Assembly (NCBI GenBank): GCA_040954595.2
Contig: CM082576.2
Coordinates: 16,678,001 to 16,742,000, forward strand
Direction of reading: 5' to 3'
Source of the DNA: Balanoglossus misakiensis
Lineage: Eukaryota > Hemichordata
DNA: 64,000 bases
The notes below the pieces were generated by a model that did no database searches, had not been told where the DNA came from, and worked only from the letters and a program-made list of their open reading frames with translations. The stretch's first letter is position 1. Every line of letters starts with the position of its first letter. This document shows positions 21,901 to 34,300 of the stretch, piece after piece. The position numbers and the translations under genes are program-made.

Positions 21901-24459
21901 CGATTCTATTTTTCTATCACGCGACGGATTCTGGCGAATCACGGCACAGTATTAGCATGAGGTATATTACAAACGGAAATAACACATGAAGACGTATATC
22001 ATTTTTATTTATGGTCAACAGAAATGGTTTTCTCAGAACGACTTGAACAGAATAATAATTAACAAGTGACCTATCGGTCAAAAGAGCTCTGCTGACTTTA
22101 ACAGTGAAACCTATAGCTGGGCAATGATATGAATACCCTAGGTTTTAATCATAACAATTGTATTCTATTAAACAAAACCAAACATAGACATCACAAGTAT
22201 TGAATATCCACATTCAGCTTGATTCATTGTGCTAAAGAAAGAAAGAATTTATTCCTAACGAACAACATCAAAAGGAAGCACCAAGGTTCTAATTTGCATA
22301 TTCATGACCCCATCAAAATTCCAATTAACAAAATCAGGTAGAGGGGCACGATAACTCACATTCCTACCAAATTTCAGCTCTATCGTACATGTATTTAGGG
22401 AGAAGATTTTTTTACCAAAAATTCTATTTTTAGATCTAATTTGCATATTTATGACCCCATCATATCCAAATTAACAAAATCAGGTAGGGGCACCATAACA
22501 CACATTCCTACTAAATTTCAGCTCCATCGTACATGTAGTTAGGGAGAAGAAGATTTTTGACCAAAAATTCTATTTTTAGATCTAATTTGCATATTTATGA
22601 CCCCATCAAATCCAAATTAACAAAATCAGGTAGGGACACTATAACACACATTCCTACCAAATTTCAGCTCCATCGTACATATAGTTAGGGAGAACAAGAT
22701 TTTTTACCAAAAAATCTATTTTTAGATCAAATTTGCATATTCATGACCCGATCATATCCAAATTTATAAAATCAGGTAGGGGCACCATAACACACATTCC
22801 TACCAAATTTCAGCTCCATCGTACATGTAGTTAGGGAGAAGAACATTTTTGACCAAAAATTCTATTTTTAGATCTAATTTGCATATTTATGACCCCATCA
22901 AATCCAAATTTACAAAATAAGGTAGGGGCACCATAACACACATTCCTACCAAATTTCAGCTCCATTGTACATGTAGTTATGGAGAAGAAGATTTTTGACC
23001 AAAAATTCTATTTTTAGATCTAATTTGCATATTCATGACCCAATCAAATCCAAATTTACAAAATCAGGTAGGGGCACCATAACACACATTCCTACCAAAT
23101 TTCAGCTAAATATGCCATGTCGTTTTAAAGAAGAAGATTGAAATACCAAAAGTTGACGGACGACGGACGACGGACGATGGACGACGGACGGACACTTATC
23201 AACCTACTGCTACAGCTCGACTGACACAAGTGACAGCCGAGCTAAAAACTAATAGATATGAAAAAAAGCGAAGACTTTGTTCATTTATTAATAAGATAAT
23301 TCAATAATCATGATCATGATACACACATTCGCTATTATTTTACTGTGTAGGTGCCGAATTATGCGTCCCGTGTCCAACTGGTTACTGGCCAAACGAAGAC
23401 AAGACTGTTTGCGTGGAGAAGACTGTTGACTACTTAGAATGGACTGAACCTATGGGGATTGTTTTGGAAGTTCTCGTCATCACAGGAATTGCTCTCACTC
23501 TCCTGTGCACAGGGGCGTTTCTCTATCACAGAGATACACCAATCATCAAAGCTTGCAATCGTGAACTAAGCTATGTCATGTTCTTCTTTCTGTTCTGTTG
23601 TTATTTGAGCTGTTTTGCATATTTGGGTTCACCAACTGACATTCACTGCGCACTCCAAATCGTCAATGGCATTGCATACACTGGCTGCGTTGCTGTAATA
23701 TTTGTCAGAACACAACAACTTGTGCACATTTTCAACGTCCCGCTAGCTTCCTCAGTGAAGCAATCAAGATTCGCTCGTGCTAGATATCACTTTCTCATTG
23801 TATTCATATTTTTGCTCATTCACATTGCCCTGGTCGTCACAACATACGTGATAGGGCCACCTATAGTCGAAAGAAGTAACGAGATTTCAAAGACTAAAAC
23901 CTTCGTGCAGTGTAAGGAAACCTCCTTACCTCTCGGTCTGACAAGAAGTATCTATACTTGGGTCTTAACTGGAGTTTGTTTGATTCTTGCATTTCGGGCC
24001 AGAAAGCTTCCAAGTAACTTCAACGAAGCAAAGTTCATAACTTTTGCTATGTTCATGTATTTTAGTGTTTGGTCGATTTATTACCCAGTGTCTTTTTGGA
24101 CGCATGGTAAACTGAAGTCCGTGTCGCAAGCTATAGTCATGTTCGTGTCCACCACGTGTTTGCTCGTGTGCATCTATATACCAAAGATGTACGTCGTCTT
24201 TTTCAAGCCAGAAATGAACACAAAGGAAAGAATCCGACGCGATATCACAAAATTCACCGAGAAACAAACATCACGACCTGTTGACTCAGAAATGAATAAA
24301 CAAGACGGCCCCACAACAACAACCGTAGGTATCGAAAGTGTTCAAAGGGCGGCAGCCGGGAAGGGTGACAATTTAGCGACAGATGAACCGGGTGAAGTTT
24401 ACAGTGGCAGGGATGCACCTCACGCGGATATTATTTTAAACGACGAACGCACAGTATAA
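18984..24459 (+). CDS. Intact calcium-sensing-receptor-like class C GPCR (copy B), 4 exons, 979 aa
   Basis: Exons 18984-19836, 20307-21160, 21446-21569 and 23351-24459 join across GT-AG introns to 2,940 nt, exactly 980 codons with stop. The product starts with a signal peptide (hydrophobic stretch near residues 8-22), followed by a Venus-flytrap ligand-binding domain in exons 1-2. That domain carries the class C signatures SFLRTIPSD, DDDYGRPGI, IWLATETW and GTIGVVLPHGHIPGF. Exon 3 and the start of exon 4 encode the cysteine-rich NCD3G linker (CSAPCPLGTRK, CVPCPTGYWP). Exon 4 encodes the seven-helix domain (about residues 645-880), including KLPSNFNEAKFITF, typical of the CaSR/V2R/T1R/GPRC6A branch, and an approximately 100-residue cytoplasmic tail. 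It is predicted to be a plasma-membrane dimeric receptor for ions or amino acids; the ligand is unknown. A TATAAATA box lies about 120 bases before the ATG, right beside a foldback insertion. The split into ligand-binding, linker and 7TM exons resembles vertebrate CaSR genes. No internal stop was seen. Confidence 0.9.
21579..21752. repeat. Long hairpin (foldback) in intron 3 of receptor copy B
   Basis: The two halves pair over most of their length: AACACCTATTGCCTGGCC with GGCCAGGCTATAGGTGTT, GGGCCATAGCAGCCGTTT with AACGGCTGCTATGGCCC, and GCTGTGAGTTACCAGAATCA with its complement. It is missing from intron 3 of copy A. It is probably a miniature non-autonomous element. Confidence 0.75.
21753..21972. 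mobile_element. Short element with ATACCTCATGCTAA-type inverted ends
   Basis: It begins near TAATACACCTCATGCTAA and ends with TTAGCATGAGGTATATTA, which are near-complementary ends. Its right part (21830-21972) is found as the reverse complement at 25362-25495, so it belongs to a dispersed family. No coding capacity. Confidence 0.6.
22255..23205. repeat. 146-bp tandem repeat array, about six units, in intron 3 of receptor copy B
   Basis: AATTTGCATATT recurs at 22291, 22438, 22584, 22730, 22876 and 23022, a period of 146-147 bases. Each unit also has AAATTTCAGCTCCATCGTAC- and GACCAAAAATTCTATTTTTA-like blocks. The array ends in a GGACGAC-rich microsatellite (about 23155-23192). It is absent from copy A. 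Confidence 0.88.
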
Positions 24460-24832
24460 TCTGAAATCCTCTATAGCCGGCAGCGACAGTAATATGTATC
24501 AGAGAATGATTTAAATTTAAAATATCAATAATCCTTTGATTTTAAGAATACGAGGTAAGAAATTCACTTTTTGAGACAAACATTTCTCTGTTAATTATCG
24601 AACTCAGAATTCCCTAAAACCATATATTTTTTGAAGCTTAGATATAGGAGAGCATTATTGTTAATTATATTATACCAGTATATTGATGGTGTAAATCACG
24701 CTATTTGATTAATCGAGACACGACACGTGACCGTGATATATTAGCCATATACCACAGTCATATATCATAGTCAAAGAGAATGCCTTTTTAAAATGTTTTA
24801 TGCAAAGTTTCAATATACTGGCATAATATAAT

Positions 24833-24975
24833 AGCAATAAAACACCCCCAGCCATGGTATACCACTCGATTTTGACCAGTTCAACTCCACATACGCACTC
24901 GCTATCGCTCGTGCGTATATGTCGTGAACTGGTCAAAATCTCGTGGTATACCATGGCTGGGGGTGTTTTATTGCT
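24833..24975. repeat. Near-perfect hairpin element downstream of receptor copy B
   Basis: AGCAATAAAACACCCCCAGC on the left is mirrored by GCTGGGGGTGTTTTATTGCT on the right. The complementarity continues inward through the CCATGGTATACCAC and TTTGACCAGTTCA blocks. The stem is about 60 base pairs with a short loop. Likely a miniature inverted-repeat element; no coding content. Confidence 0.85.
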
Positions 24976-25080
24976 TAATTCAGTCTGACAATTGATTACA
25001 CAACTTTCACGTGACAAGCAATTTTAATTACCTTCCAAAAACCAGTCTTTTCGATGTTTTGTGTTAACGCTTTGAGATAT

Positions 25081-25225
25081 TATTTGAAACGACGAACGCA
25101 CAGTGTAATCAGATATCCTCAACAGCACGCAGCCATAGTAGTATTTAAAATATCAATAATCCTCTTATGTTAAGGATGGTTTAAGGATACGAGATTCACT
25201 TTTTGAAATAATCATTTCCCTTTTG
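25081..25225 (+). pseudogene. Relic of a third receptor 3' end
   Basis: GAAACGACGAACGCACAGTG followed by TAATC matches the last codons and stop of receptor copy B (NDERTV, stop) at 24430-24462. The following approximately 100 bases match its 3' flank with deletions. It probably remains from an additional tandem receptor copy or a local duplication of the 3' end. Confidence 0.6.
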
Positions 25226-25359
25226 TGTTAACACTTTGAGATATCTGGCTCAAATTTGTGTTAATTCAATCTGTTGTAACTATCATACAAAGCTTGTCTC
25301 GGATATTTTTTTAGAGCAACTGGCTCATTTTTATGACGCGAAAGCAGTGAATAACCCCT

Positions 25360-25495
25360 ATTATAATATACCTCATGCTAATACTGTGATATCGTCACGT
25401 GATAGGAAATAGAATCGACTATGGATCCCTCGGGGAAATAGCAGAAAAATATAAACCGGTCACGTGACCAACGTGAGTTCACAGACTCGGGTCAC
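25360..25495. repeat. Inverted copy of the 21830-21972 element end
   Basis: AATATACCTCATGCTAATAC and the following blocks (ATAGAATCGACTATGGATCC, AAATATAAACCGGTCACGTG) match the complement of the element in intron 3 of receptor copy B. Confidence 0.65.
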
Positions 25496-25499
25496 GTCA

Positions 25500-25815
25500 A
25501 TCACAGGGGGCTCTCCCTCCGCGATTTTATTGTTTGTTTGTTGTTATCATTATTGATTGGCATAATAAATAAGTATGGTCACGTTTGTTTGTTGACACGT
25601 TAGGTATATTCAACGGTCAGGGTTAGGGTGTATTAAACGATTAGAGTAAGTGTTGGCATTTTTTCGATCCACGGCATTGTTGTTACTGATTGGCATAATA
25701 AATAAATATGGTAACGTTTGTTTGTTGACATGTTAGGTATATTCAACGGTCAGGGTTAGGGTGTATTAAATGGTTAGAGTAAGCGTTGGCATTGTTTCGA
25801 ACCACAGCACTATGC
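25500..25815. repeat. Dispersed repeat (CAGGGGGCTCTCCCTCCGCG family), copies 2 and 3 in tandem
   Basis: 25503-25680 matches 16600-16800. The internal part is then repeated at 25680-25812, with GATTGGCATAATAAATAAAT and a GGTTAGGGTGTATTAAATGG block occurring a second time. Confidence 0.75.
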
Positions 25816-28313
25816 CATGGAAAAAATGCCAACACTTACTCTAACCGTTATGTCAGTTTGCCTCGGTAACTGTAGATAAATTTGCATAGGTGACTGTATA
25901 CCTTTAATCAAGGCGCCAACTTCTGAACTCATGTTTATGTTGATAGTACATGTACATGTATTAGACCAATAACTTTGCTGTGAGCTTCCAACATTTAGGG
26001 GCATCAGGCAACTAGGATCTCAGCCAAATATTGAAATAGCTTATATTCAGCGACAAGGTCATTACGAAAGGATCAAACACTTCAACAACTGTCAAAATAA
26101 GAAGGCCTTCATCAACACCTCAACAATTGAGGTGATACGTGCAGCAGTTTTCAAGTATTGGATGTGGGAGGACATACAGACATACATACAGACGCAACCG
26201 ATCCCATAAGGTCTCACTGGTATACATATACCAAATGGGACCTTAAAACGATCTCTGGTGAGAGTACTTCTTCACTCTCAACTCTGCTGGCTATTTACTG
26301 GAGTTCAAAGTTTTTTTGAAATATTTTTCTATACATTTGCATATGGTTTGCATTCCATTTGAGAAAAAAATGAAGTGTAAAATATGATGAACACGCCAAT
26401 GATACAATCTTTACCATATTGTTGACATCATTTCCAACGAGTTATACATGGCTAACATGACAGTCTTCCAGAGAATTTGTGGGAATAGGCAACAGTTATC
26501 AAAGAGTGTTTACAAAGCTTGGGAAGGGCGTTTCACAATCGGAATATGAAGCAGTATGGGGGGGGGGGGTAAAAACTGTGGGTGGGCTGGGGGGGACATG
26601 ATTCAAGTGGTATTGGGATTTGCAGGGAAAGGGGGTGTCAGGGAGATTCCATGAATGAGGGGGAAAATGGAGAGGAAACAAATACTTGAAGGGAAGAGGG
26701 GAAGGAACTCATTGGTCAAATACTAGCCTTGTGGCGGTAACCTTGTTGGTAACAACCACCCAGTCAAGGACTGACACAGGATTTGTAGACAAAAGGGAAA
26801 TTTACAGATTTTGGCGATATTTACTGTAACATGGAAATAAAGCTTACAAAGGGATACATTGACATCACCCAAATCTGTATAAAAATGTTTCTCGCACTCT
26901 CCTGAAAAGTTAAGACAATTTGATGAATAATTTACTATGTCAATGTTGCCAGAAGCTATCTGGACAATTTCTCACATTGAAAATGCGTGTTTCCAAAAAA
27001 ATACCAAATCACCTTAACCCTTTGAACGCTGACCAACTGGTGACTTTGACAAGGGTTTACAATGTTATTTTTTTCAGTGGTACAGTTGGACCTGTACAGA
27101 TAGAAGTTTTACACTAGACAAAAAGTCACCTGATTTCATGGCGTGGAAAATTTTCCAGAGTTTATTTGGCTGAGAACTTTCTTCTCGCAATATATTCAAA
27201 GAACATGTATTTACAAATAGTTGGAAATGTAAGACTTCAAAATGAATAAATGGTAGAGACCGATTATTCATTTTGGCAAGTTTTTCACTCTCGTGTCTGC
27301 AAGTGGGAAGGAAGATGTGTGTGGCTGAACATTGATTAACTATATATCCACATGTACATTAACATAAACGGTGTTTTGTAGCAAACATAATTAATGGAAA
27401 AGGGGCAGCGAGAGAGAGACTTTATCCCTAGGAATCCTATGGAAATTTAGCTACAGTTACCATGGCAAATTGAGATCTAGCCAATCACAAATTTTCAGAG
27501 GCTGGCACACGCAATAAAAAGCGCCACCATATGTTCTTTAGAACACTCAGATATGCCAGTTTTTGCCATCTATTGCCAAAAAACACTGAAATTCACACAG
27601 GCTAATGCCTATGCATGTACAGACGAACACTGTTGCGTTATGAATTGAACTTCACTATCTAAACAATTCAATCATTTCACAGATTATATGTTGTGGAGAT
27701 TTATTCTGGTTATTCGCGATTGTGTGTAATATAATATAATATAATTATTATAGTAGTAATGTGTTATATAACATTTCATAGTCATAGTATGTGATATTGA
27801 TGTCCAGTTCACATCCTTTGAGTTTGTGGTGGTAGGTTTTGTACGGATCCTAGTAAATATACACATACAACAATATTGAAATCATCTGTTATCAGTAGCA
27901 AACACCTATTAAATTTTATTTCATGTATATTTCATGCATAAGAATCCTTTATAGTTTTTGGTATCTGTAGTCAGAAGGCTGAATTTTCTAACTGCATATT
28001 TTGACCAAATCACTCGGTCTTCACCAGCTTTTGGCATGTGCCAAAAGAGATCATGGCAATGAAACAATCATCCATACATGACAAATCCTGAACAAGCCTA
28101 ATAGGTACATGTACACAGCATTTTTAGTTGTAATAACCCATCAGGTATTTCAAAATGCACAACATCAAAGTAGGAATAATTTACACTTGAATTTTGACTG
28201 TTGATACAATGCTAAACATACATAAGTACAACTGTGTAAACACGACTGAACTGTAAATAACCCTATAGCATTCTCTGTTATCTACTGCAGTAAGCTTTAT
28301 CTAAAATTCAGAC
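25816..28313. other. Gene-poor region with dispersed repeat fragments
   Basis: No gene was recognised on either strand. It contains a fragment ending in AGGTGACTGTATACCTTTAA (about 25840-25910); a copy of the ACATACAGACGCAACCGATC / TAAGGTCTCACTGGTATACA family (about 26080-26260); a poly-G tract near 26560; a 180-base repeat shared with 40569-40747 (27253-27430); and an inverted fragment of the 42351-type element (27420-27560). The remainder to 28313 lies downstream of the KNTC1 stop codon and may include its 3' UTR. No clear AATAAA was found on the minus strand close to the stop. Confidence 0.5.
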
Positions 28314-31300
28314 TTAAGTTGAGCTCTCCAAGTCTGTCATTATGTCAGTGGTAACTTGGTCCAATAGATGATGGGTTTCCAAATACATCTGTGGATAAAA
28401 AGAGAATAGTGTTAAAGTGTGTGTGTGTATGTGTACAAAAACTGTAGCGTCTTCACTCAATAACACATTGTCATATAAGAAAATGACATATGACACATGC
28501 TGAGTTGAAATGATTTTAGTTCAATGGAATAAAAATCTATAATTCCAGCTAAATTTATCTAATCAACTAGATTTGTACAATGCATAGTGCTTTTTTAGTT
28601 TGAGTCGGCTTGGTGTTGCTCACCAACCCACCCATACATCTAATCTATCCTGCCTACTGACTACTCTACAGACAAAATTGATGCCTATAGCAGTCGTGCC
28701 AAAATGATCACTTAATCACATTTAATTGTATGACTATGAAATTCCAAATAGCGCAACATTTCTTTGTGTTCTATAGTGATAAAATAAACGTCTTCGTCTG
28801 TACCGCATTCCGCACTTGTAAATTTTGTAACAATTTAACCAAAACCAGCAAATTCATGGTTTCACTGAGCAGAACAAAGTGAAAAAGCCTACGGCAATTT
28901 AGAAAGTGCTGGCCTGTATACAAAAAAAATCTTGTACAGATTGAGGAGTCCAAGCTATCGGAAGAATCCAAAACACTTGGTTGCAGTAACTGTGTTGGTT
29001 GCTCTTAAAAGTTCAGAGTATACTATTGTCGGAGACCACACACGGCATATTATAGACTCCGCCCACAATTTGTCTATCAGACATGTAATTCCTTTATCAG
29101 ACATGTAATTCCTTCAGACATGTTATTTCCTTATTTGCTGCCTGTGTGACGCCGGTCACCAAACCTATTGTACCAGGTGTGAATGCCAAAGTTCACCACA
29201 CTGTATATAAACCGCAGAGTTTGTGATAATAAATTAGACTTGAATTTGGTATTGAAACTCACGCATCTAGTCTCACTTCCCGGCCATTCGTCCCTCTCCA
29301 CTCCCTGAACCCTTCCCAAAGTGTACGCCGTACATTTTATGGTGCCGAGACCAGGATGGAGAAGGACAAGCGTAGCAGAAGGGGCCACCGCAGTCAGATG
29401 ACGAAACTCATTGTCAAGGCGGGAAACATCACCTCGACCGAGACACCGCTGGAAAAGGACCAACTCGCGGTCCTGGAAGCGACCCTTGACAATATCACCG
29501 AGAGGCTAGAACAGCTCAAAGTTCTCGACGAAAGGATTCTCGACGAGGTCGATGATGACAATTTCGACGAAGAGTACGCAGCGGCCGACGACTACCGCAT
29601 AGAAATCTACGACCAGCTGGTGAAGTTTAAGAAGTTTTTACAAGAACAGTCTTCACCACCATCAAACCAGGCCGGTCCACCCCTAGGAAGCAGCCAAGTA
29701 AGTCTATCTTCTGTATCGAGTCAGCCGTCTAGAAAGGTAAATCTACCGAAGCTGACACTAGCCCCATTTAGCGGGGACGTTCTCACCTGGCAAAGCTTCA
29801 GGGATGGGTTTGACGCTGCCGTCCACGACGACACGAGTATAGACGATGTCCAAAAATTCCAATATTTGAGGGCACATCTTCGTGGCGAAGCAGCGCGCAA
29901 AATCCAGAACTTGCCGTTGACTAGAGATCACTACCACGAAGCATTAGATTTGCTGACCAAGAGCTATGGCCGACCACAAAAAATCATAAGTGCATATATG
30001 AAGGCACTGTGGCAGCTTGAAAAACCGACTGGAACACTGAACAGTATGATAATTTTTCATGACAACATGGAAAGTTACATACGAGGGCTAAATGCTCTCG
30101 GCAAATCCGACGACAACTTCGGAGATCTGCTGATTCCAATCATCCTCGAGAAACTACCGGCCAATATACGAAGACAAATCTCTAGAGATCAAGGTGAAGA
30201 AGAGTGGACGTTGAAAGGTCTGAGAGAAGCGATTCGACGCGAAATCGAAGCTGATAGAGCCGGTCAACCGACCGAAGACCTCGACATCCACACCGAGCAT
30301 CTGCCAGCCACTGCCGCGTTTGTCACAACGACCCACCAGAAACCCATGAGACCAGCACAGTGTGCATTCTGCAAGAGAAGCGGTCACAGACCTACGGAAT
30401 GTCAGGTGGTTACCGACAAACGCAGACGACTTGAAATCGTCAAAAGGGACAGACTCTGCTATAACTGCCTCGGCAATCATCGCGTTTCAGACTGTAAATC
30501 CAAGTTCAAGTGTCAAGTCTGTAAACGCAAACACCACACTACGATTTGTATGGTAGAGACACCAAGGCAGCCAGCGACACCGAGGGAAGATGTCCACACG
30601 TTCGTGTCATCCGATACCAGCCAGAAGTCTCCGGTGCTCCTGAAGACTGCAGTAGCGGACGTCAGCGCCAAGGGTTCCAGAGCATCAGAACCAGCGACGC
30701 TGTTGTTCGACGACGGTTCCCAAAGAACTTTCATCACTGAACCTACGGCGAGAACGATCGGCATCAACGTCGACAGGTGCGAATCCGAAGTGATCAACGT
30801 ATCTACGCTTGGGGCGAAATCTACTGGATTGCGGTCTCTGAAGGTTACAGACGTGACGGTAATTATACCCAATAATTCTAATGTCAGTATACGTGCGTTG
30901 ATTGTTCCTCAAATCACAACACCATTGAGAAATTATTTCCAACCGAGTGTTAGTCTTGCCAGATTGCCATATTTGCAAGGTTTAGAGTTAGCTCATCCTG
31001 TGTCTGATATTCATGATTTTGAGATTTCCATTTTAGTAGGGGCTGACTTCTACTATTCTTTTGTGGGTGATCATATTGTTCGTGGCAAGGGACCAACGGC
31101 CGTGTCTTCCAAGTTGGGATATTTGCTATCTGGGCCCCTGTTGTCGCAAAGTGCGAATCCCTGCCCCGCCTCCACTGTAATGCATGTCGCCACGCACACC
31201 TCAAATGAGGATCACCTCCTCCAAAAGTTTTGGGATGTAGAAAGTATCGGCATAACCGATGCTACAAATCATGGCCTTGAAACTACCTATGATAGTTTCA

Positions 31301-34300
31301 CTCAAACACACCTTCGCCAAGAAAACGGTCGCTATGTTTCTAAACTTCCGTGGCGCCAAGATCACGCCCCGCTCCCAACAAACCGGGATATCTGCGAAAA
31401 ACGAACGCGCTCTATGGTACGACGATTGTCACCGGAAACACGACAGGTATACAATAAACTCATCAACGACCAGTTAGCGCGCGGCTTTATTGAACCAGTC
31501 TCCAATGATGATGTGAATTCTGGCCATTATTTACCACATCATCCCGTGAAGAAAAACTCAGAAACCACGCCGATAAGAATAGTATACGACTGCAGTTGCA
31601 AAACCGCAAACAACCCTAGTTTGAACGACTGTTTAGATACGGGACCTTCGCTACTCAATGACCTCGCATCGATTCTACTTCGCTTCCGCATGCACAAATT
31701 TTGCGTTTCCGCGGACATCGAGAAAGCGTTTTTACAAGTAGGTCTTCACGAGTCCGACCGCGATTTCACCAAATTCATGTGGCCGTCCGACCCGCGAGAT
31801 CCAAACAGCCCGTTCACTGTCTACCGCTTCAAAGTCGTTCTCTTCGGCGCGGCATGTTCGCCTTTCATTCTGAACGCAACCGTTAAGTTCCACTTAGAAA
31901 GTGACGGCTCCGAAACAGCCACTGATTTAAGTAGAAATATCTACGTTGATAATGTTCTGAGTGGCCGTGACTCAGAAACAGAGCTCGTTGATTATCACAC
32001 CGAAACCGTGAATCTCATGAAATCGAGCGGCTTCAACCTTCGAGAATGGGCGACCAATTCCGCAGAATTGAAAGAAATTGTCGCGCACGCGAATATAGCT
32101 TGCTCCGATAGTATCGCCAACGTTCTCGGTCTTCGCTGGGATACAGATTCTGATTTACTCGGGTACCCAAATAAGGTCGCGAACCATTCAACAGATAACG
32201 ACCCACTTGTGACTAAGCGGGAGGTCGTAAGCGCGACAGCTAGTTTGTACGATCCCCTGGGATTCATTACACCCGTGCATATCAACGCGAAAATTTTCGT
32301 TCAGAAATTATGGAAAGAAAAACTTCATTGGGATGAACCTCTATCAACTGATCTTCGTAACGAATGGGTTGGAATATATCGCGAATTACAAGCCGCCACC
32401 CAAGTTCAAATTCCGCGCCGGATTCTCAACTCTAACACTGGTGACGACGCGTTTGAATTACACGTATTTTCCGACGCTAGCAAGAAAGCTTACGGCGCTG
32501 CAGTTTATTTACGTCACCGAACTTCGGCCGAAACCGCGCTCGTAATGTCTAAGAGTAAAGTGACTCCCGTCAAATCAATGACAATACCGCGTGCCGAATT
32601 GATGGGAGCCTTGTTAGGATCACGACTCGTGAAATTTGTTCATTCTAGTCTCAGCGAACAAGTCAGGATTGAAAAGTGTATCCTGTGGTCAGATAGTCAG
32701 ATCGTTCTACATTGGTTACAAGGCAACAAAACACTGCCCTGCTTTGTAAACAATAGAGTCGCTGAAATCAAAGCGAATGAAATCTTGAATGATTACAAGT
32801 ATTGTCCTACAACAGATAATCCGGCTGATCTGTTATCACGCGGCATCTCAACTTCACACCTGACCAACAACGCGTTGTGGTGGCACGGTCCACAATGGCT
32901 GAAACACGGCGATTGGCCAATCTGTGAAGTGTTTGATAGTCAGGTATTACACATCGCCGATGAAATTTCTCCGCCTGAGGTTGACAAAGGTACACCTCAA
33001 CAACCCACCACATATGTTGGTATCGCGGACATCATCAACGCATCTAATTACAGCACGTTGTCAAGACTACTACGCGTAAGCGCATACGTGTTACGATTCG
33101 TTCACAACGTGAAAGTAAAGAAACAAGATCGCCACGTCGACACCTTGAGCGCACGCGAAATTAACGCCGCGGAAAAACTATGGGTACACGATGTTCAGAA
33201 TCGCGCGTACCCGACAGAGATAAGGGCCCTGACAGCGAAACAAAATTCTGCGGGCCAATTAACTCGCCAACTTCGACTATTTCTCGATGAAGAAGGTTTC
33301 ATTCGTGTTGGCGGCAGGCTTCATAATGCGCCAATAAGTTGTGAAGCGAAATTTCCACTCCTACTACCACGAACGACCTACTTCACAACACTCATGGTAG
33401 TGGCCATCCACTCGCGAGCGAAACATTCTGGATCGCAGACCACGACCACGCTCATTCGCCAAAGGTTTTGGATCCCCCAAATTCGACCTTTCGTTCGTTC
33501 ATTACTGAAAAAATGTGTTGTCTGTAAATTGGTGTGTGGGAAGCCATACAGAAAACCAATCCCTGCACCTTTACAGAGCTGTAGATTACGCGAAGCTCCT
33601 CCCTTTACGACCACTGGCGTAGATTTCACCGGTGCCGTGTATGTCTCAACCGGTAAGTCCGAACAAAAGGCATACATTTGTTTATTCACTTGCGCTGTGA
33701 CTCGTGCAATCCACTTAGAGCTAGTGACCGACTTGACTGCCGAAACATTCTTACGTGCCTTTAGACGGTTCGCAGCCAGGCGCTCGTTACCACGTAAAAT
33801 CATGTCGGACAACGGGTCTACGTACTTATCTGCGTCGGAAGAGATAGGAAAACTGTTAAGGTCGGATGCCGTACAAAACCACTTTGCGAATTGCCGCGTA
33901 GAATGGTGTTTTATACCAAAACGCGCTCCTTGGTTTGGAGGCTTTTGGGAGAGATTGATCGGCCTCACTAAAACATCTCTCAGAAAGGTTCTAGGTCGAC
34001 GCTTCGTATCTGTTGATGAACTACAGACGGTCCTCACCGAAATCGAGGCTACCCTAAACGATCCCTCACTCATCTTTCTTCAGATTCCAACGATCTACCA
34101 CCCTTGACCCCTTCGCACTTATTGCATGGCCGCCCTATCACTACATTGCCTTACTACACCGTTGATGATAGCGAGCTAAATGACCCAACTTTCGGCAATC
34201 ATGAGAATCTTCAAAGAAGAGCCGAATATCTAGCCAAAATTCACTGTCACTTCTGGAGGAGATGGTCCCAAGAGTATTTGAATGCATTACGTGAACAGGA

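Larger units (their letters stand above)
17330..24600. repeat. Right arm of large inverted duplication (receptor copy B)
   Basis: Inverted counterpart of 1-12040. The inner boundary is seen where AAGCCTACTTGCAGTGAATA at 17330 matches the complement of bases ending at 12040. The outer match still holds near 24600, where the sequence corresponds to window position 1. The two arms are separated by a 5.3-kb non-duplicated spacer, so the whole forms an interrupted palindrome of about 24 kb. Confidence 0.85.

Noticed and set aside
22255-23110. Regularly spaced repeats as a possible CRISPR or satellite centromere
   Set aside because: Units are contiguous 146-base repeats in a eukaryotic intron, too few for a satellite block and without spacers.
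33378-34073. Minus-strand open frame of 231 codons inside the BEL element
   Set aside because: Shadow of the integrase coding region; composition and lack of any domain argue against a gene.
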